Assembly: GCA_017965445.1 (NCBI GenBank)
Contig: JAGCPZ010000009.1
Location: forward strand, 1 to 64,000
DNA: 64,000 nucleotides
Source of the DNA: Fibrobacter sp.
GTDB taxonomy: Bacteria > Fibrobacterota > Fibrobacteria > Fibrobacterales > Fibrobacteraceae
Direction: 5' to 3'
Part shown: positions 42,944-52,488 of the stretch, piece by piece
Layout: each line of letters opens with the position of its first letter
How positions within the stretch are numbered: the first letter of the stretch is position 1
Notes under the pieces: generated by a model
What the model saw: the letters and a program-made list of their open reading frames with translations, nothing else
What the model was told of the DNA's origin: nothing
Database searches by the model: none
Translations under genes and position numbers: made by a program

Positions 42944-45118
42944 CTATTCCTTCACGCAGCGGATAGTCATCAAATCGTCCGTATTTTTCTGATCCTTATA
43001 ACAAGCCATGTCATTGAATCCTATATGAAAGATCCAAACATCATCTGGATTTTGTCGATTAGAAGCCCAGTAATAAGCATCGCTCTTTCCACTTTTATCA
43101 CTCGGATTTTTACTCGTTCCAAAAGACAAGAACGATGTTCCGTATGTATTGCATTCAAACCCAGAGCAAATAGAACCGATTTGAGACACTAGCTGTTGGT
43201 TATAGCAGTTTTGCAAATACATGGAAAGGCGATCATATCCTTTTTCCAATGAATTGACAACAGCCGAATCAGGCAGTTTCCACCCAGCTGGGCAAGCCGT
43301 TTTAGCGGCTTCTTTCGAATAAAATCTACCGGCGATTTCGCACCCTTCTTGAACAGGGACGCTTTGCGCTCCGGTCGGGACATACCTCAAGTTTTCGGCC
43401 ATCCAGGTATAGCCATTGACTTCGACGGTCCTGTAAGTTGCGCCGTCGCGGTCGTCCGTCAACATACCATACTGGACATTCGGATTAAAGTAATATTCCT
43501 TCGGCAAATCGCAACTCCAATTTCTTGAATAATACCACTTGCCGTTATAGCAGATGTAATCTTCTTTCAAGCCGTCTTTCCAGTCACGGATTCTCTTGCC
43601 CTCGGCATCGCAAGGAGCGTCGTAAAAATCGGCCCACGCATTTTGATGGCAAACATAAGTCATATTCGTATCAATGAGACCTTGGACGGTTTTACCTTCA
43701 GCATCGCAAGGTCTGTCGCCAACATCCGCTTCCCTTTGCGTTGCGGCATCCCAGCCCGTATCGCGGCAGATATAAAAGATTCTCCCCTTATAGTCCTTGG
43801 TTCCGCTATCCACTATTTTCCCGACACGGTCGCAAGGAACATTTGTCGTTGAAATTTCCATTTGATCCGCAATTTTCCACTTTGAATTCTTGCACAAGTA
43901 ATACGTGCTGGTGTCTGTCGGGCTTTTCACGAGCTTGGCCGATTCGCCGCAAGCGAGGTCTTGCACTTCGTAGTCCATTTTCGTAGCGACATTCCAGCCA
44001 TCGGCCTTGCAGATATAGTAACGTTCGCCTACAGTCGGACTCTCGATTACCTTCCCGACTTTATCGCAAGGGACATCCTTGGTATCTTCTTCAAAACTAC
44101 TCAAAAACGTCCACCCGTTCACATTGCAAAAATACAATGTATCGCTGATGATGTTTTTTAAGCCGGCCCGCTGGACAGCACCAAACATTTTATCGTCGCA
44201 ATAAGGCAGCCCTATGCATTTCCTATAGAGATTGCTGAATATGTAGGTAGGAGGCACCTCCTCGTAACCAGTCGCGGCACACCCACGTTGAGCAGCATTA
44301 CTCGCCCATACACGAGCCCTTATATAAACTAAATCTGTCGTAGCTTGACCCCAACCTGGTGTTAAAGAAACATTCCATATACCGCAATATTCAGAACGGT
44401 CTAACGTTCCTTTTTCAGAAAAAGACTTGATAAAACTGGAGACAGCAACAGTGTCAAGAGAGAAAAAATAGTTCAAAGCATGTTCTACGTTAGACCTCGT
44501 AAATCTGGCATTGCGTTCTTGCAGCGGATTTTCGCGGAACAACGTGTCCAGTCCCAAAGCTGCCATAAGTTCTTCCTTAGCCTTTTTTTCGGCATCCGCC
44601 GCAGCGACTCCGTTTGAAACAAGTTTTGCGGTTCGTGCCTTGATAATCTGCGTATAAGGGAAAATCGCAAGAGACGAAGAATCCACTGAGATACCAATTC
44701 CCATGCCTGTGACTCCCCCTGCAGCACCTCCTGCAGCACCAGCACCTCCTGCAACACCCCCGCCACATCCAAAGCTACTGGACATTTCCTCGTCTAAAAA
44801 GTCGAGATAATTTGAATTGGATGGGACCGTTCCAGAAGAACTGAACTTGACACTTTTCCCTGAAGAAGACGATTGCACTGCAACACTTGACTTGCCACCT
44901 TCCGAAGCAAGCGAACTCGACGTGGGCGTTTTTCCCGTAGCAGAAGATTGTGCCGTAGTTGACAAAGGCACGTCCCCCGTCGAAGACGACAGTTCGTCAA
45001 CGCTCGAAGAACTCTCTTCCGCGAGAACGTCGCCGACATCATCGACCTCGGCAACATTCTCCGATTCCGAGCAGGCGATTAATGCCACGACAGACAGCAA
45101 ACAAGCAAATTTTTTCAT
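42944..45118 (-). CDS. Large lipoprotein with repeated Cys modules and a Fibrobacter major paralogous domain
   Basis: Product of 724 residues. Lipoprotein signal with lipobox LIAC (MKKFACLLSVVALIACSESE), then a Ser/Thr-rich spacer with runs such as ESSSSVDELSSS, then a Gly/Ala-rich patch (CGGGVAGGAGAAGGAAGG). A middle domain is followed by five or six repeats of about 45-50 residues with the pattern CD-x-GK, YYICKADGW, AT-x-x-D. The C-terminal domain of TIGR02145 type (GYTWMAENLRY, CPAGWKLPDS, YYWASNRQN, TIRCVKE) closes it. Likely surface exposed. It lies 17 bases after its paralogue. A stem AACGGAC/GTCCGTT lies downstream at 42902-42928 without a T run. Confidence 0.85.
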   Translation of the reverse strand: MKKFACLLSVVALIACSESENVAEVDDVGDVLAEESSSSVDELSSSTGDVPLSTTAQSSATGKTPTSSSLASEGGKSSVAVQSSSSGKSVKFSSSGTVPSNSNYLDFLDEEMSSSFGCGGGVAGGAGAAGGAAGGVTGMGIGISVDSSSLAIFPYTQIIKARTAKLVSNGVAAADAEKKAKEELMAALGLDTLFRENPLQERNARFTRSNVEHALNYFFSLDTVAVSSFIKSFSEKGTLDRSEYCGIWNVSLTPGWGQATTDLVYIRARVWASNAAQRGCAATGYEEVPPTYIFSNLYRKCIGLPYCDDKMFGAVQRAGLKNIISDTLYFCNVNGWTFLSSFEEDTKDVPCDKVGKVIESPTVGERYYICKADGWNVATKMDYEVQDLACGESAKLVKSPTDTSTYYLCKNSKWKIADQMEISTTNVPCDRVGKIVDSGTKDYKGRIFYICRDTGWDAATQREADVGDRPCDAEGKTVQGLIDTNMTYVCHQNAWADFYDAPCDAEGKRIRDWKDGLKEDYICYNGKWYYSRNWSCDLPKEYYFNPNVQYGMLTDDRDGATYRTVEVNGYTWMAENLRYVPTGAQSVPVQEGCEIAGRFYSKEAAKTACPAGWKLPDSAVVNSLEKGYDRLSMYLQNCYNQQLVSQIGSICSGFECNTYGTSFLSFGTSKNPSDKSGKSDAYYWASNRQNPDDVWIFHIGFNDMACYKDQKNTDDLMTIRCVKE

Positions 45119-45135
45119 CTTTTCCCCTCTTAATT

Positions 45136-47280
45136 TTATTCTTTGATGCAACGAACCGGCACGTAAGTGGTATAGTCGTATTCCTTACCTGCGTACATTT
45201 CTCTAAGATCTTCGCCCCACCAAAAATCAACATCAATCCCATTAATGTAGGCGATACGGCGTTTCTTTTCTTGAGTCGGGCTCATCCACATAAGATAGGA
45301 TCCTCCTTGCCCACCATATAAACTAAAGTCAGGTTGGTTACTGATTCTTCCTGTCGGAATAAAACTCAAGCCGTGAGGGTCATTCGTTCCTCTAGAATAA
45401 AGCAGCGAAAATAAATTTCTAACATCCAATGGCGAACCTCTAAAATCTTCAATATCGCTAGAATCAGGGAGCCGCCACCCCTCGGGGCAAACTTCTGCGG
45501 CAGTGTATAAATCGTAGAAACGCCCCAAATTTTTACAGCTGTCTTGGAGACAAGTTGTCGATTGAGGATTGTCCGTCAAGAATGTTCCCTCGTACTTCAT
45601 GTTTTCGGCCATCCAAGTTTTGCCTTTAAAAACAGTCGTACGGTAAATGCGATGGTCGCGTGGGTCTTCGAAACTTCCGTAATCAAAATCGGGATTGAAA
45701 TAATATTCAGTGGGGAAATCCGTGTGCCATTCGCCTGCGCGCCGCCATGTTTTGTTATAACAAATGTATCGATCGAAGCCTGGGTTAACATTTTCATTTT
45801 TAACGGTGACACGCATATTGTCGGTATCGCAAGGCATATTGAAAAACTCGGTCCACATTCCGTCATGGCAAACGTAGTACAAGTTCGAATCCGACGGACT
45901 TTGGTACGTCTTGCCCTCGCTATCACATTGTGCGTTCAATGTTTCAAAATCTATTTGCTGGGCGTAATCCCAGCCGCGGTCAGCAAAACAAGGAGCTTCT
46001 TGATGACCATTATGGGTTCTGCAAAACGCCGTCGTTCGGCAAACGTAGGTGACATTTGGTCTGTTCGGGCTTTTGTAAAGTTTACCATGTTCATCGCAGG
46101 GAACGTCAAAAGTTTCTGCATCGATGGTCATCGCCTTATGCCATCCCGAATCTAAACTGCAAACGAACGAAGTATCGGGACGTTTAGAATAAAATACGTA
46201 TTTACCTTCTTTGTCACATGGATTTCCATCAGTTGCAAGTTCCATCTCATTCGGCGTATTCCAGCCATCATCCCTGCAAACGAACGGGACCGTACCCAAA
46301 TACGCATAAATATGCTTTACCTCGACGACAGTCCCGCGATTGGACTGGTCGCAAATAGGAAGGTTCATGCACTTGCGTCTTGTCTCATTGACCAATTCTA
46401 GCGGGATGGGGCGTGGCATGCCTCCAGCGCATCCTTTCGATTCGAAAGCACTGTTGTCGTATAAAGTGTAACGGGGATAGGTGTTAAAAATATTGGGATA
46501 ATATCTTCCGTTTTTTCTTTCACTTTTGTAGTTGTCCAAATCCTCAAAATTGCAGTAATGCTCGAATAAAAGCGTGCCATTCTCTGCAAAATAATCGTTC
46601 ACGCCCTTATAAAAATCGCTTTGCGTCGTGCCGCCAAAAATATAGTCGAGAGCTCGACTGACGGTGACCTTTGTGACACCTGATTTTTTATTGATAACGG
46701 AATCGATTCCCAAGGCCTCGAACAGTTCCGTTTGTGCGATGCATTCAGCCTGCTGCTTTGGTGCAATTCCCGATTCGGAAAGTTTTTGGATACGCTTTTC
46801 GAGAATCGTGTCGAGCGCAACCATGTGCACGGGAGGATTGCGTGCAAGGAGAGTATCGTAATAGGAGGCGTAATCACTCGCCCCAATTCTGCTAACGCCT
46901 GAACCTTTGACAAAGGAGGCAACACCGCAGCCGGCTCCGCCGCCCTTATCCCAAGAATAGTCTTCGCTGGAAGCAATAGAATCTAGACCGTCTGTGAGAA
47001 TCATAGACGCGCAAATTTTTATGCGCGTTATGGCTGCGGACGAGGATATGGACGAGGACGATTCGCTTACGCTAATTGATGAACTGGAAAAAAGTACGCT
47101 TTCCGTAGCCGACGAAAGTTCAGTTGAACTCGACAGTTCGGCAAAACTCGAAGAACTCTCTACGGCGAGAACGTCGCCAGAGCTACCGAAGTCGCCAAAA
47201 GCATCTGAATCGACAACATTCTCCGATTCCGAACAGGCAACCAACGCCATCACCGCCAAAAGACACAAAAAATTTTTCAC
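45136..47280 (-). CDS. Large lipoprotein, paralogue of the downstream gene
   Basis: Product of 714 residues starting at GTG with GGGGGAGGA four bases upstream. Lipobox ALVAC, a Ser-rich spacer (LSSSTELSSATESVLFSSSS), a middle domain, then repeats with CDKEGKYVF, FVCSLDSGWHKAMTIDAE and CDEHGKLYKSP patterns. It ends with the TIGR02145-type domain (GKTWMAENMKYEG, CPEGWRLPDS, YLMWMSP, PVRCIKE). Same order of parts as the next gene, so a tandem duplication with strong divergence. Function unknown; adhesion or fibre binding at the surface is a guess from the genus. Confidence 0.85.
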   Translation of the reverse strand: MKNFLCLLAVMALVACSESENVVDSDAFGDFGSSGDVLAVESSSSFAELSSSTELSSATESVLFSSSSISVSESSSSISSSAAITRIKICASMILTDGLDSIASSEDYSWDKGGGAGCGVASFVKGSGVSRIGASDYASYYDTLLARNPPVHMVALDTILEKRIQKLSESGIAPKQQAECIAQTELFEALGIDSVINKKSGVTKVTVSRALDYIFGGTTQSDFYKGVNDYFAENGTLLFEHYCNFEDLDNYKSERKNGRYYPNIFNTYPRYTLYDNSAFESKGCAGGMPRPIPLELVNETRRKCMNLPICDQSNRGTVVEVKHIYAYLGTVPFVCRDDGWNTPNEMELATDGNPCDKEGKYVFYSKRPDTSFVCSLDSGWHKAMTIDAETFDVPCDEHGKLYKSPNRPNVTYVCRTTAFCRTHNGHQEAPCFADRGWDYAQQIDFETLNAQCDSEGKTYQSPSDSNLYYVCHDGMWTEFFNMPCDTDNMRVTVKNENVNPGFDRYICYNKTWRRAGEWHTDFPTEYYFNPDFDYGSFEDPRDHRIYRTTVFKGKTWMAENMKYEGTFLTDNPQSTTCLQDSCKNLGRFYDLYTAAEVCPEGWRLPDSSDIEDFRGSPLDVRNLFSLLYSRGTNDPHGLSFIPTGRISNQPDFSLYGGQGGSYLMWMSPTQEKKRRIAYINGIDVDFWWGEDLREMYAGKEYDYTTYVPVRCIKE

Positions 47281-47689
47281 AAATCCTCCCCCAAAATCCC
47301 GGAACCAACACTCATCTAAAATACATTCAAATTATTTAGATGTTCCACAAAAAAACGACGCCTCCAGAATAAGCGTTGCGAGCAGCTCATTTGTAAGGGA
47401 AATCGCTCAAATTATTGAAAAATGTAGTTTTCGAGGTCAAAATTATATTGAAAAATGTAAAAAGCCTCGAAATTTCACTAAAAGCGCCATTTTTGCTTCA
47501 TTGAGCGTTTTCTTCCTCCACCTTAACTTCGGGGATTCCAAACTTGACCTGCGAAGCAGGGAAATTCTCTTGAGAACGTATTTCAGGAAGAGGCAATGGC
47601 GGGAGATCTTGACAATCCAGTAATTTTATCAGAGCAAGCATAAACACATTGAACCTAATCACGCGTGAGTATGTAAAGTTTGATGGAAT
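47281..47689. other. Gene-free stretch upstream of the paired lipoproteins
   Basis: About 409 bases. The right-hand end follows the stop of the 195-residue secreted protein gene; the left-hand end carries the ribosome binding site and must hold the promoter for the lipoprotein pair. AT-rich around 47340-47480 with a repeated TATTGAAAAATGTA (47416-47429 and 47448-47461). No palindromes of the intergenic families and no heptamer array were seen. The plus-strand open frame here is not supported. Confidence 0.5.
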
Positions 47690-48277
47690 TCACCGACTTT
47701 CCTGAATAATAATCCTACCAGAACCACTTTCATTAATAATCATTCCAGGAGATTCACCATTTTGAATCTTTCTAGCACGGTTCTTGCTCACATAATTGGA
47801 CGAGCCACGAATATTCTGAACACCTCGTGTTGGCGTAAATTCAAATTCACCATTTTGTTTACGGTACTCAAAACCTGTTCGATGATACCAATATAACGCT
47901 GACAATAATTCTGAGGATTTCCATTCACTCCATTCGTCACCCATTTTCCGAGTACGGTACGAATTTTCTTCAACCCAAATAGTTCCTTTAACTTCAATAC
48001 CATTTAATCGATCCGCTTGTGAATACACTTTTTGCTGAGTGTAATCAACACGACATTGATCAATTTCATATTCAATATCAGCATCGCGAGTCATTTCAAA
48101 ATAGTAGCATCGTTTATTTTTTACCACTATTTTTTCACCATACATTTCGTCCAATGTTTGAGCAAGCGTTATCCCATGCTTATCCTTAACTTGTAACAAG
48201 AATGGATGGAACTGCAAATCGTAAGCGAATGCAGAAATAAATGAAACAACTATTATCAAAATAAACAATCTAGACAT
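47690..48277 (-). CDS. Secreted protein of unknown function
   Basis: Product of 195 residues; signal peptide about 1-18 (MSRLFILIIVVSFISAFA). The body has paired aromatic and charged strands (RCYYFEMTRDADIEYEIDQC, two cysteines likely bonded, then GTIWVEENSYRTRKMGDEWS) and a basic C-terminal tail. No family recognised. AT-rich. It starts three bases after the NERD-domain gene stop, so the two are co-transcribed. Confidence 0.72.
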   Translation of the reverse strand: MSRLFILIIVVSFISAFAYDLQFHPFLLQVKDKHGITLAQTLDEMYGEKIVVKNKRCYYFEMTRDADIEYEIDQCRVDYTQQKVYSQADRLNGIEVKGTIWVEENSYRTRKMGDEWSEWKSSELLSALYWYHRTGFEYRKQNGEFEFTPTRGVQNIRGSSNYVSKNRARKIQNGESPGMIINESGSGRIIIQESR

Positions 48278-48280
48278 ATT

Positions 48281-48883
48281 CTACCTTTTTTTCATTTCAC
48301 AAATTTTCTTCTTATGAAGAGCTTTATTTACAGACTTATCTTTTTGCAATGATTGTATTGCTGAAGTAAATTCAGAAATTTGCTGTGACGATAAAACATT
48401 CGGCAAATTATTATAAAACCACAAAAAATTCGCATCGCAAATAGTCGCATAAGGAATTCCATCACCAAGATTTGCATTATTACCAAACACCACCAAATCT
48501 ATGCACAAACTCTTCATATTAGGAAAATTTTCACATAAAGCCTGAATATGTCCATAATTTTGATGATGAGGATTTTTCATATAATATTTTTGTTTTCCGT
48601 GATTAACAAAAACTTTCCATTGTTTATCTCGTTCACGACCAACAATCAGTCCTATATATGTTTTCTTTTCTATTACAAGAACACCTTTAGGAGTAACTGC
48701 AATAACATCTATTTGTTGGACGCCACGGCTTCCACAAATATACACATCAGTAAAAACGGGACAATTTATTTTTTCTTTAATAAGTTTAGCTGTATATCTT
48801 TCACCAATATACCCAACAATATCATTCTGATAGATTTTCATCAAAATGATAAATGTCAAGAACAAGAAAAAAATTATCAACAT
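48281..48883 (-). CDS. Membrane-anchored NERD-domain nuclease-like protein
   Basis: Product of 200 residues. One N-terminal membrane helix (1-16), then a NERD domain (about 22-140): GYIGERYTAKLIKEK, GVQQIDVIAVTPKGVLVIEK, and a DKQWKVFVNHGKQKYYMKNP block. The ID-x-V...VIEKK arrangement matches the D and E-x-K of the PD-(D/E)XK nuclease fold. NERD proteins are DNA-processing or unknown enzymes. Strongly AT-rich. Flanked at 3 and 36 bases by co-directional genes. No ribosome binding site is obvious. Confidence 0.8.
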   Translation of the reverse strand: MLIIFFLFLTFIILMKIYQNDIVGYIGERYTAKLIKEKINCPVFTDVYICGSRGVQQIDVIAVTPKGVLVIEKKTYIGLIVGRERDKQWKVFVNHGKQKYYMKNPHHQNYGHIQALCENFPNMKSLCIDLVVFGNNANLGDGIPYATICDANFLWFYNNLPNVLSSQQISEFTSAIQSLQKDKSVNKALHKKKICEMKKR

Positions 48884-48919
48884 AAAAATATGAACCGAAC
48901 AATTAATAAACTTGTCAAC

Positions 48920-49534
48920 TTATTCTCTATGTGTCAATGCTATAATATTCATTATTAAAGCCATCGCAATAAGCACCATCGATAGGAAAATACCGAAGCC
49001 AGGAGTAACAGATAACATTCCCATGGCATCTGTGGAAAGATTTCTACACGTAAAATAACCGACTAGGAAAGTCAGCCATATATACAAAACGGAAATACCG
49101 GCAGCCACTATTGCATGTACCGTTTTATTCATAAAACTAAACACAGCTGCAGCAATAACACAAACAAATATTCCCGCCACCCATGGAGACGCATCGTAGT
49201 GTGTTGATTTATTTTTATACGAAGAATCAAATTCTCGCGCAAATTGGTCAAAAGATCCCACAGACGATGTTCTTATATCGCCGCCTATAGTAACTTCATA
49301 GGCATTAAACTCAGCTATAGGAACCTCTGAACAAGTAACTGTAAAAAGAGGCAAAACCAAAGCCACTAGAACTAACAAGTATGGTATTCCTGCAATACGA
49401 TTCAACATACAACCAAGCATAGTCGTATTCGAAACTTTTTTTATTTGAGGAGAACCAAATGCCTTTTGATATTGTTCATAAGCATCTTTTTGGTCACTCG
49501 ATGGCAAAGTTTTTTTTATTTCATCTAAAGTCAT
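48920..49534 (-). CDS. Polytopic membrane protein of unknown function
   Basis: Product of 204 residues. A cytoplasmic N terminus of about 45 residues (MTLDEIKKTLPSSDQKDAYE) is followed by a membrane helix (about 50-67), an external loop of about 55 residues with one Cys (VTCSEVPIAEFNAYE), then three more helices (about 118-135, 140-160, 175-198). No family recognised. It sits between the GLUG lipoprotein (24 bases) and the NERD gene (36 bases). Confidence 0.7.
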   Translation of the reverse strand: MTLDEIKKTLPSSDQKDAYEQYQKAFGSPQIKKVSNTTMLGCMLNRIAGIPYLLVLVALVLPLFTVTCSEVPIAEFNAYEVTIGGDIRTSSVGSFDQFAREFDSSYKNKSTHYDASPWVAGIFVCVIAAAVFSFMNKTVHAIVAAGISVLYIWLTFLVGYFTCRNLSTDAMGMLSVTPGFGIFLSMVLIAMALIMNIIALTHRE

Positions 49535-49558
49535 AGAAAAATTTCCTTATCATTTAAA

Positions 49559-51100
49559 CTACTCTTCCCATTTCAAAATTGGATAGCCATCATTCTGTTC
49601 GGAGTCATAAACAAAATCGTCACCGAGGAGTTCAGCAAATTTTTTAGATTTCATTTCTTTTTCGGTTTTGGGAGTCGCGACTCCGCCACCGTTATTTTGT
49701 CCAAATGGTTCTTGGTCGCCTTGTTTGAGGTAATAGTAATCAGCCATTGTGGTGTTGAAATTATAGCCAATCATCAAGCCTACAAGGGAATCACCATCGA
49801 CTTTGCCGGTACTGTAAATGGATTGACTTACACCAACTTCATTATAACCAGCAATTCCACCAACATACGTGTCACCCAATACATTTCCCACATTATAAGC
49901 AAATTCAGTATTCGAGTTTTTGGCATAACCAAAAACACCCGCAGTATAAAAAGTTCCTATAATAGAGCCTTCATTTGACAACATTGAATTAGCAGAACAA
50001 TCATTCTTTCCAACAATTCCTGCAGTATATTTCGCGCCCTCTACATAACCACTATTTTTTGCACCCTTTAATGTAGCTTGTTTACTATTCGTTGAACATG
50101 AATACACATATCCAAAGTAACCAGCAATGCCCGCAGTCCCCTCTTTTCCCGAAATGTTTCCTTTATTTTCAGCATTCATTAAAACAGAATTACTACCTAA
50201 TGAACCAGCTATACCTCCAGTGCCCGCAGTACCTATAATTTCATTATAATTTATTGCATTAGTTATTCTTATATTTGTTCCACTACCAATAACGCCACCA
50301 ACAGTTTTGGATCCAGAAATCAATCCATAATTTTCAACATTTTCTATAACTCCAACATTATTACAACATACAGATTCATATGCACCAACAACACCACCCG
50401 TTGCATTTCCCACTCCAATAACAGAGGCTTTATTTATAGCACCTTTTATAATACCAGCACCTCTTAAAACACCCAAGACACCAGCGCTTCGATCACCACC
50501 GCTCACCCAAGAGTTCTCCACAGTTACATTTTGCACTGTTCCGCTACTATTCCCGAACAGTCCATTATGCGTACTGGTCGTATTGATGAACATTCCACTC
50601 ACCGAATGTCCGTCGCCATCAAACAACCCCGTAAACGACACACTTGAATTTCCGATGGGAGTCCACTTGTGAAGTTTTGCAGAATCCGCAACAAAACCTC
50701 CCTTGTCGTCAATTATTTTACCCTTATTGAGCACAATATCCGCACCCAACTTGTAGTATTTGCCTTGATACGCTTTGTCGTTTGCTCCAATGACAAAAGA
50801 CAACTTTGCCAACTGCTCTGCCGTCAGAATCACATACGGGCTGAGCTTGGTTCCTGCACCACACGCAAAATTTTTTGCGGTCGTACCGTCCCAAACCTTA
50901 CCCGGTTCACCGACGCAATCTTCATCAGGTTCTTCCGTTGCACTACTCGTTGCTTTGCCGCCTTTGCTGCTAGAACTAGCTCCTTTTTTAGCGGAACTGC
51001 TTATTTCGAGAGAATCCTCATCGTCAAACGAATCAACAGTCTGCGAGCATGCTCCAAGCATGGCAGATAACCCTAATAAAAAAATCCACTTGTAACACAT
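49559..51100 (-). CDS. Lipoprotein with GLUG-repeat beta-helix
   Basis: Product of 513 residues. Lipobox LGAC (MCYKWIFLLGLSAMLGACSQ), Ser-rich spacer (EISSSAKKGASSSSKGGKA), then a right-handed beta-helix made of GLUG-type units (GLFGNSSGTVQNVTVENS, AGVLGVLRGAGIIKGAIN, GGIAGSLGSNSVLMNAENKG, GGIAGYNEVGVSQSIYSTGK). It ends SEQNDGYPILKWEE, a common terminus of GLUG proteins. Such proteins are usually surface adhesins. First gene of the four-gene AT-rich cluster. Confidence 0.85.
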   Translation of the reverse strand: MCYKWIFLLGLSAMLGACSQTVDSFDDEDSLEISSSAKKGASSSSKGGKATSSATEEPDEDCVGEPGKVWDGTTAKNFACGAGTKLSPYVILTAEQLAKLSFVIGANDKAYQGKYYKLGADIVLNKGKIIDDKGGFVADSAKLHKWTPIGNSSVSFTGLFDGDGHSVSGMFINTTSTHNGLFGNSSGTVQNVTVENSWVSGGDRSAGVLGVLRGAGIIKGAINKASVIGVGNATGGVVGAYESVCCNNVGVIENVENYGLISGSKTVGGVIGSGTNIRITNAINYNEIIGTAGTGGIAGSLGSNSVLMNAENKGNISGKEGTAGIAGYFGYVYSCSTNSKQATLKGAKNSGYVEGAKYTAGIVGKNDCSANSMLSNEGSIIGTFYTAGVFGYAKNSNTEFAYNVGNVLGDTYVGGIAGYNEVGVSQSIYSTGKVDGDSLVGLMIGYNFNTTMADYYYLKQGDQEPFGQNNGGGVATPKTEKEMKSKKFAELLGDDFVYDSEQNDGYPILKWEE

Positions 51101-51169
51101 ACCGGCTCCCGAACGATTTTCTTTATAAAGATATACTCAGCGGGAGTTCAAAACAAATATTTTTTATGC

Positions 51170-51194
51170 AAAAAACGCTCCGTTTTGGAGCGTT
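51170..51194 (-). terminator. Rho-independent terminator
   Basis: AACGCTCC and GGAGCGTT (51174-51181 and 51187-51194) with a 5-base loop, followed on the minus strand by TTTTTTGCAT. It lies downstream of the 372-residue secreted protein gene after a block of repeats. Confidence 0.75.
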
Positions 51195-51221
51195 TGGGGG
51201 CATTTTTGCTATAAAAAGGCG

Positions 51222-51355
51222 ATCCCGGCACGGGGGCCGGGATGACAAAGCAAGATAAAACGCACTGGATCCTTCGCTCCGCTCAGGATGACGAATGTGT
51301 GCATCAGGATGACAAATCTGTACGTCAGGATGACGTATGTGTGCGCGAGGATGAC
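51222..51355. repeat. Palindromic repeat plus a 21-bp tandem array
   Basis: Palindrome ATCCCGGC/GCCGGGAT (51222-51243) is followed by GAC. Next is a CTGGATCCTTCGCTCCGCTC element ending AGGATGAC (51264-51292). Its end is then repeated as 21-base units (TCAGGATGACGAATGTGTGC and one base, 51283-51303; 51304-51324; 51325-51345) with a partial fourth to 51355. The array stops five bases before the stop of the next gene. Confidence 0.85.
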
Positions 51356-51359
51356 GGCG

Positions 51360-52478
51360 CTATTCCATTTCGATTAGTTCGCGGGATTCTTCTGCGGAGG
51401 GGCGGTCGTCTTCGTAGTCCTTGAGGGTCTTTTCGCCGGGGACGATGACGAGGCCGAGCGTTACGGGTTCGCCCTTCAAGTTGATGTAAGCTTCCAGATA
51501 AAGTGTTGTGGAGAGGCGGATAAGACGGAGGTCCATCATGGTGCCACCCTTGTGGATGCTCATCGGATTACGGTTGAAGAAGAGGAACTTCTTGTTGATG
51601 TATTCAAAGCGGTCGTCTTTGTAGTTGATGGACCATTCGGTGTCGCCGTCGTTTTCCTGGCGGTAGGTACAGCGATCGTTGTCGATGTCGCATTCGAAGC
51701 TGGCGCTTTCCTGATAGCGTTTGTTCCATTCGCGGCTGAAGGCGCAAGACTGCACGCGGGAGCCGCCATTGCGTTTCTTGTTCAGCTGGTCGTTAATGAC
51801 AACGTAATCCATCTTCATGTTCTTGACCTGATTATAGACGTTCATGAGGATGATGTAGGCTTCGATATCCTTGGGGCATTTACCAGTGAGGTTCACGTCT
51901 TCGTGGGCTTTCAAGAGAGTTTGTTGTAAATCAATGTCGATGGCATCGGGGATTTCGCTTTTCTTGATTTTGTCAAGAGTTTCTTTAGGCGGCACATAGA
52001 CGACCTTGTCGCCTTTCTTGACTGCATAACCGAGCTGGTCGCGAACGTAGTCTAAGCATTGTTGCACGTGGACGTGAACTGTATTCGAGCCGCCCGAAAC
52101 AAAGTCGGCACCGATGCGCACGTTCCATTCGTCCGCCGTATTCTTGGCTTTCTTGTCAAGTTCGCAGAACTGGTCTTCACGAGTACCGTCTACAAAGACC
52201 ATGTTCACGTGAAGTTTCGTCACGAGGGATTCTTCCTTGTTGAGGGCGCTTCCCATGCTCCAGAACTTGGGATTCAGGCGGAGGACTTCGGCAAAGGCCT
52301 TGTCACCATCGAACGCGGGCAAGAGCGAGTCGTTACGGGCATTCTTTTCTTGCAAGAGTTCGGAATAAGACGTTTTAACGTCCATGTTGTTGAACGCATT
52401 TCGAGCAACCGCCGAAAAAGCGGATGTTGCAAGCATAGAACATGCCAAAATCACAGATAAACGTAACGCAGAGAACAT
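51360..52478 (-). CDS. Secreted protein of unknown function
   Basis: Product of 372 residues; signal peptide about 1-22 (MFSALRLSVILACSMLATSA). A first half with helical, charged segments is followed by a strand-rich half (ASFECDIDNDRCTYRQENDG, WSINYKDDRFEYINKKFLFF, MMDLRLIRLSTTLYLEAYIN, GEPVTLGLVIVPGEKT). Paired cysteines FECDIDNDRC probably bond. No family recognised. It starts ten bases after the metal permease gene and ends next to the repeat array at 51222-51355. Confidence 0.72.
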   Translation of the reverse strand: MFSALRLSVILACSMLATSAFSAVARNAFNNMDVKTSYSELLQEKNARNDSLLPAFDGDKAFAEVLRLNPKFWSMGSALNKEESLVTKLHVNMVFVDGTREDQFCELDKKAKNTADEWNVRIGADFVSGGSNTVHVHVQQCLDYVRDQLGYAVKKGDKVVYVPPKETLDKIKKSEIPDAIDIDLQQTLLKAHEDVNLTGKCPKDIEAYIILMNVYNQVKNMKMDYVVINDQLNKKRNGGSRVQSCAFSREWNKRYQESASFECDIDNDRCTYRQENDGDTEWSINYKDDRFEYINKKFLFFNRNPMSIHKGGTMMDLRLIRLSTTLYLEAYINLKGEPVTLGLVIVPGEKTLKDYEDDRPSAEESRELIEME

Positions 52479-52488
52479 TTTCCCTCTC

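Noticed and set aside
46994-47623. Plus-strand open frame reaching into the lipoprotein leader
   Set aside because: The first two thirds are antisense to the Ser-rich spacer of the lipoprotein; nothing recognisable in the remainder.
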